Shown here: piece after piece, positions 61,851 to 64,000 of the stretch
How positions within the stretch are numbered: position 1 is the first letter of the stretch
Layout of the letters: every line of letters begins with the position of its first letter
From: an uncultured Bacteroidota bacterium
GTDB lineage: Bacteria; Bacteroidota; Bacteroidia; Flavobacteriales; Flavobacteriaceae
Length of the DNA stretch: 64,000 nt
Reading direction: 5' to 3'
Assembly (NCBI GenBank): GCA_902535165.1
Contig: CACASE010000004.1
Location: 29,490 to 93,489 of the forward strand
Made by a program: the position numbers and the translations under genes
Notes under the pieces: model-generated
The model's input: only the letters and a program-made list of their open reading frames with translations
What the model was told of the DNA's origin: nothing
Database searches by the model: none

Positions 61851-62855
61851 CTATAAAATATTTACTTCTTCTTGAAGCAAGATATCAAATTTTTCTTTAA
61901 CAGTTTTTTTAATTTTTTGAGAAAAATTGTAAATATCTTTTCCCTTGGCATTTCCAGTATTAATAATAACCAGTGCTTGATCTTTATATACTGTAACATT
62001 TTTCTCTTTAATATTTTTAAAACCACAATTTTCAATTAACCATGCAGCTGAAATTTTAAAATCTGAATTTTTATTTTTAAAACTTACTATTTCTGGAAAC
62101 AATGATTTGATTTGTTTAAACTGTTTTTTACTTATGATGGGATTTTTAAAGAAACTTCCAGCATTACCAAATTCTCTGTAATTTGGAAGCTTACTTTTTC
62201 GAATTAAATGAACAGATTCTGCAATATTTTTAATTGAGGGTTTACTAATTCCATTTTCAATTAGATAATTATTCAACGATGCATATTCAATATTAATATT
62301 GTGATTTTTTTTGGTTAATCTTAATGTGATATTAGTTATGATAAATTTATTTTTTAATTCTTCTTTAAATATTGAGCTTCTGTAAGAAAATTTACATTCG
62401 TCTTTGCTAAAAATTTTTATTGATCCATTATTAACAAAAACTCCCTTGCAACTTTCAATTACATCTTTAATTTCTTTTCCATATGCACCAATATTTTGTA
62501 TAGGAGCACTTCCAACATTTCCTGGGATTGAAACTAAGTTTTCAATTCCACCAAAATTATTTTCAATACACCACCAAACTAATTCATTCCAGCTCTCACC
62601 TGCACCCACAGAAACTAAAACTTCATTATCATCCTCATTAATAATCTCTATACCTTTAATTTCTATTTTTAGAATTGGATATTCAATATCAGAAGTAAAC
62701 AGAATATTAGTTCCTCCACCTAATATTAACAATTCTTTTTTTTTGTTTTTTTCTATAAAATTTATGATTTCCCTCTCGTTGGAGATATGAATTAAATTCT
62801 TTGCTTTAGCTTCTACACTAAACGAATTATAATTTTTTAAGGAAACTTTTTTCAA
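61851..62855 (-). CDS. murB: UDP-N-acetylmuramate dehydrogenase
   Basis: Reduces enolpyruvyl-UDP-GlcNAc to UDP-MurNAc in peptidoglycan synthesis with FAD and NADPH. The 334-residue protein is type I: FAD motif LILGGGTNILF near residue 45, GNVGSAPIQNIGAYGKE near 112, the catalytic Ser in GNAGSFFKNP near 227 and the C-terminal Glu in the last 12 residues (LLQEEVNIL). First of four overlapping or abutting genes, though DUF1573 lies only 22 bases upstream. Confidence 0.95.
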   Translation of the reverse strand: MKKVSLKNYNSFSVEAKAKNLIHISNEREIINFIEKNKKKELLILGGGTNILFTSDIEYPILKIEIKGIEIINEDDNEVLVSVGAGESWNELVWWCIENNFGGIENLVSIPGNVGSAPIQNIGAYGKEIKDVIESCKGVFVNNGSIKIFSKDECKFSYRSSIFKEELKNKFIITNITLRLTKKNHNINIEYASLNNYLIENGISKPSIKNIAESVHLIRKSKLPNYREFGNAGSFFKNPIISKKQFKQIKSLFPEIVSFKNKNSDFKISAAWLIENCGFKNIKEKNVTVYKDQALVIINTGNAKGKDIYNFSQKIKKTVKEKFDILLQEEVNIL

Positions 62856-62877
62856 AGAGTAATGAAAGTTTAAAAAA

Positions 62878-63291
62878 TTAATCTTTTCCCTTTTCTTCTT
62901 CTTCTTCTTCTTCTTCTTCGGGAAGAACTTCTCCTTTTATTCTAAGAATCGTAGAAGGATTTTTAGAGTTAGAGACTACAGAAATTGCTTTCATAAATAA
63001 CCCCTCTCTTTTTGTATCATATTCAACTTCAATTTCCCCTACACCACCAGGTTCAATTGGTTTTTCAGGTTTTTTTGGGATAGTGCAACCACATGAAGAT
63101 GAAATTCTTGTGAATACAAGTGGAGCAGTTCCAATATTTTTAAATTTAAAAATTCTCTTGCCGTCTGATTCGAATTCAACTTCACCATAGTCGATGGTTG
63201 TCACATCAAATTTAACTTCAGCTTGTTTTTCTTGTGAAAAAGCTAATAGCGGAAGAAAGAATAGAGAAGAAATTAGAATAAATTTTTTCAT
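62878..63291 (-). CDS. DUF1573 exported protein with poly-Glu tail
   Basis: A 137-residue exported protein: signal peptide (MKKFILISSLFFLPLLAFSQ), then a single Ig-like DUF1573 domain with the diagnostic RISSSCGCTIPKKPEKPI. Function unknown; common and often multi-copy in flavobacteria. The last 17 residues hold an uninterrupted Glu run followed by KGKD, coded by a nine-unit triplet repeat. It lies 22 bases upstream of murB on the same strand. Confidence 0.88.
   Translation of the reverse strand: MKKFILISSLFFLPLLAFSQEKQAEVKFDVTTIDYGEVEFESDGKRIFKFKNIGTAPLVFTRISSSCGCTIPKKPEKPIEPGGVGEIEVEYDTKREGLFMKAISVVSNSKNPSTILRIKGEVLPEEEEEEEEEKGKD
62893..62919. repeat. (TTC)9 microsatellite
   Basis: Nine perfect TTC units (GAA on the coding minus strand) encode the poly-Glu tail of the DUF1573 protein. 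Because the unit is a triplet, changes in number would alter tail length but not the reading frame. Confidence 0.9.
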
Positions 63292-63372
63292 TTGGTTCCT
63301 TTTTTTATAAAAATAATCCTTTAAATCCTTTTACAAAAATTATTTTCTCTTTTAAATCTATTAGTAGTTAGT

Positions 63373-63380
63373 TACTTTTG
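63373..63380 (+). promoter_or_regulatory. -7 promoter box of valS
   Basis: TACTTTTG matches TAnnTTTG exactly and ends 14 bases before the valS ATG. No TTG -33 element is evident at the right distance. Confidence 0.45.
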
Positions 63381-63394
63381 CTTAAATTATTGTG

Positions 63395-64000
63395 ATGGGA
63401 ATTGATAAAGTTTACAATCCTAATGAGATTGAAAATAAGTGGTTAAAAAAATGGGATAAAGAAAATTTATTCAAATCAGTTCCTGACAAAAGAGAAGCAT
63501 ATACAATTGTAATACCTCCACCAAATGTTACTGGAATTCTCCATATGGGTCATATGCTTAATAATACTATACAAGATATTCTCATTAGAAGGGCTAGGTT
63601 AAAAGGACTTAATGCATGTTGGGTCCCAGGAACTGATCATGCCTCAATTGCAACTGAGGCAAAGGTTGTAAAAATGTTAAAGGAAAAGGGAATTAAGAAA
63701 AGTGATATCAGTAGGGATGAATTTTTGACTTATGCATGGGATTGGACTGAAAAGCATGGGGGTTTAATATTAAACCAATTAAAAAGGATAGGTTGCTCAT
63801 GTGATTGGGACAGAACTAAATTCACGCTTGATAGTGATTTATCAGAGTCAGTAATTGATACATTTATTAAATTATTTGATGAAGGTTATTTATATAGAGA
63901 TAAAAAAATTGTTAATTGGGATCCAGAAGCACTTACTACACTTTCAAACGAGGAAGTTATTTACAAGGAGGAAGAGACTAAGCTATTCTATCTAAAGTAT
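63395..64000 (+). CDS. valS: Valine--tRNA ligase, N-terminal part (runs off window)
   Basis: The first 202 codons of class I valyl-tRNA synthetase, open at the window end. The ATP-binding HIGH motif is seen as HMGH within [17 protein letters not shown] (near residue 48), preceded by [12 protein letters not shown] and followed by the Val-specific [17 protein letters not shown]. The KMSKS motif, editing domain and tail lie outside. The start is the ATG at 63395; an in-frame GTG directly before it is an alternative. Confidence 0.96.
   Translation, partial: MGIDKVYNPNEIENKWLKKWDKENLFKSVPDKREAYTIVIPPPNVTGILHMGHMLNNTIQDILIRRARLKGLNACWVPGTDHASIATEAKVVKMLKEKGIKKSDISRDEFLTYAWDWTEKHGGLILNQLKRIGCSCDWDRTKFTLDSDLSESVIDTFIKLFDEGYLYRDKKIVNWDPEALTTLSNEEVIYKEEETKLFYLKY

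Noticed and set aside
62404..62790. 128-codon plus-strand frame within murB
   Set aside because: Antisense to well-conserved murB motifs, with low-complexity Ser/Ile/Pro composition.

Overview
The window is a strongly AT-rich, very gene-dense piece of a Bacteroidota chromosome, almost certainly a marine Flavobacteriia-type bacterium with a small genome. The evidence is the gliding/type IX secretion (T9SS) core gldK-gldL-gldM-gldN, a cargo protein with a T9SS C-terminal sorting domain, promoters of the Bacteroidota form (TTG, about 19 bases, TAnnTTTG), weak Shine-Dalgarno sequences, frequent TTG/GTG starts, the Bacteroidota-type arginine operon built on an acetyl/succinyl-ornithine carbamoyltransferase, and conserved flavobacterial neighbourhoods (topA/arginase-like/gldKLMN; MerR/M23/alaS; murB/small Cys protein/ECF sigma).

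Layout. 1-8.5 kb (+): end of topA, an arginase-fold protein without most metal ligands, gldKLMN, then three tandem NTF2-like lipoproteins closed by a terminator. 8.5-11 kb (-): aconitase behind an initiator tRNA. 11-13.2 kb (+): the ribosome-assembly GTPases era and der. 13.2-29.9 kb: short alternating units (MerR and M23 peptidase, alaS, a DUF4136 lipoprotein, a glucosaminidase-LysM lipoprotein, a large zinc metalloprotease, lysS, lipB, a large unknown lipoprotein, rnhB, a putative porin). 28.4-34.4 kb (-): gltD and gltB. 34.5-37.1 kb (+): a frameshifted nhaD and folC. 37.1-40.5 kb (-): metY-metX-hom under a SAM-II riboswitch. 40.5-47.3 kb (-): GNAT-argG-argC-argD-argF'-argB-argH. 47.3-49.6 kb: a small islet with a BspA-like lipoprotein, flanked by a 5' half copy of tRNA-Val on the left and the intact tRNA-Val on the right. 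49.6-64 kb: a carboxypeptidase-regulatory-like protein, DoxX, an alpha/beta hydrolase, DUF1295, DUF1800+DUF1501, a coiled-coil protein, Nif3, lpxK, lipA, an Nramp-like transporter, an ECF sigma factor, a small Cys protein, murB, DUF1573 and the start of valS.

How the genes fit together. gldKLMN build the periplasmic ring and inner-membrane motor of the T9SS, and the DUF1501 protein looks like one of its clients. metY, metX and hom form a SAM-repressible homoserine/methionine unit. The seven arg-region genes supply most steps from glutamate to arginine, with the GNAT as candidate first enzyme and no deacylase present. lipB and lipA, 36 kb apart, make lipoate.

Notable points: the tRNA-Val islet with repeated TAATGACC motifs; the SAM-II riboswitch; a one-base homopolymer frameshift in nhaD; predicted leaderless starts for era, lysS and the DUF1800 gene; and convergent gene pairs that nearly always overlap at their stop codons. 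I see no CRISPR array, insertion sequence, transposase, phage gene or rRNA. No wholly new multi-gene system is evident; the islet is the best candidate for accessory biology.
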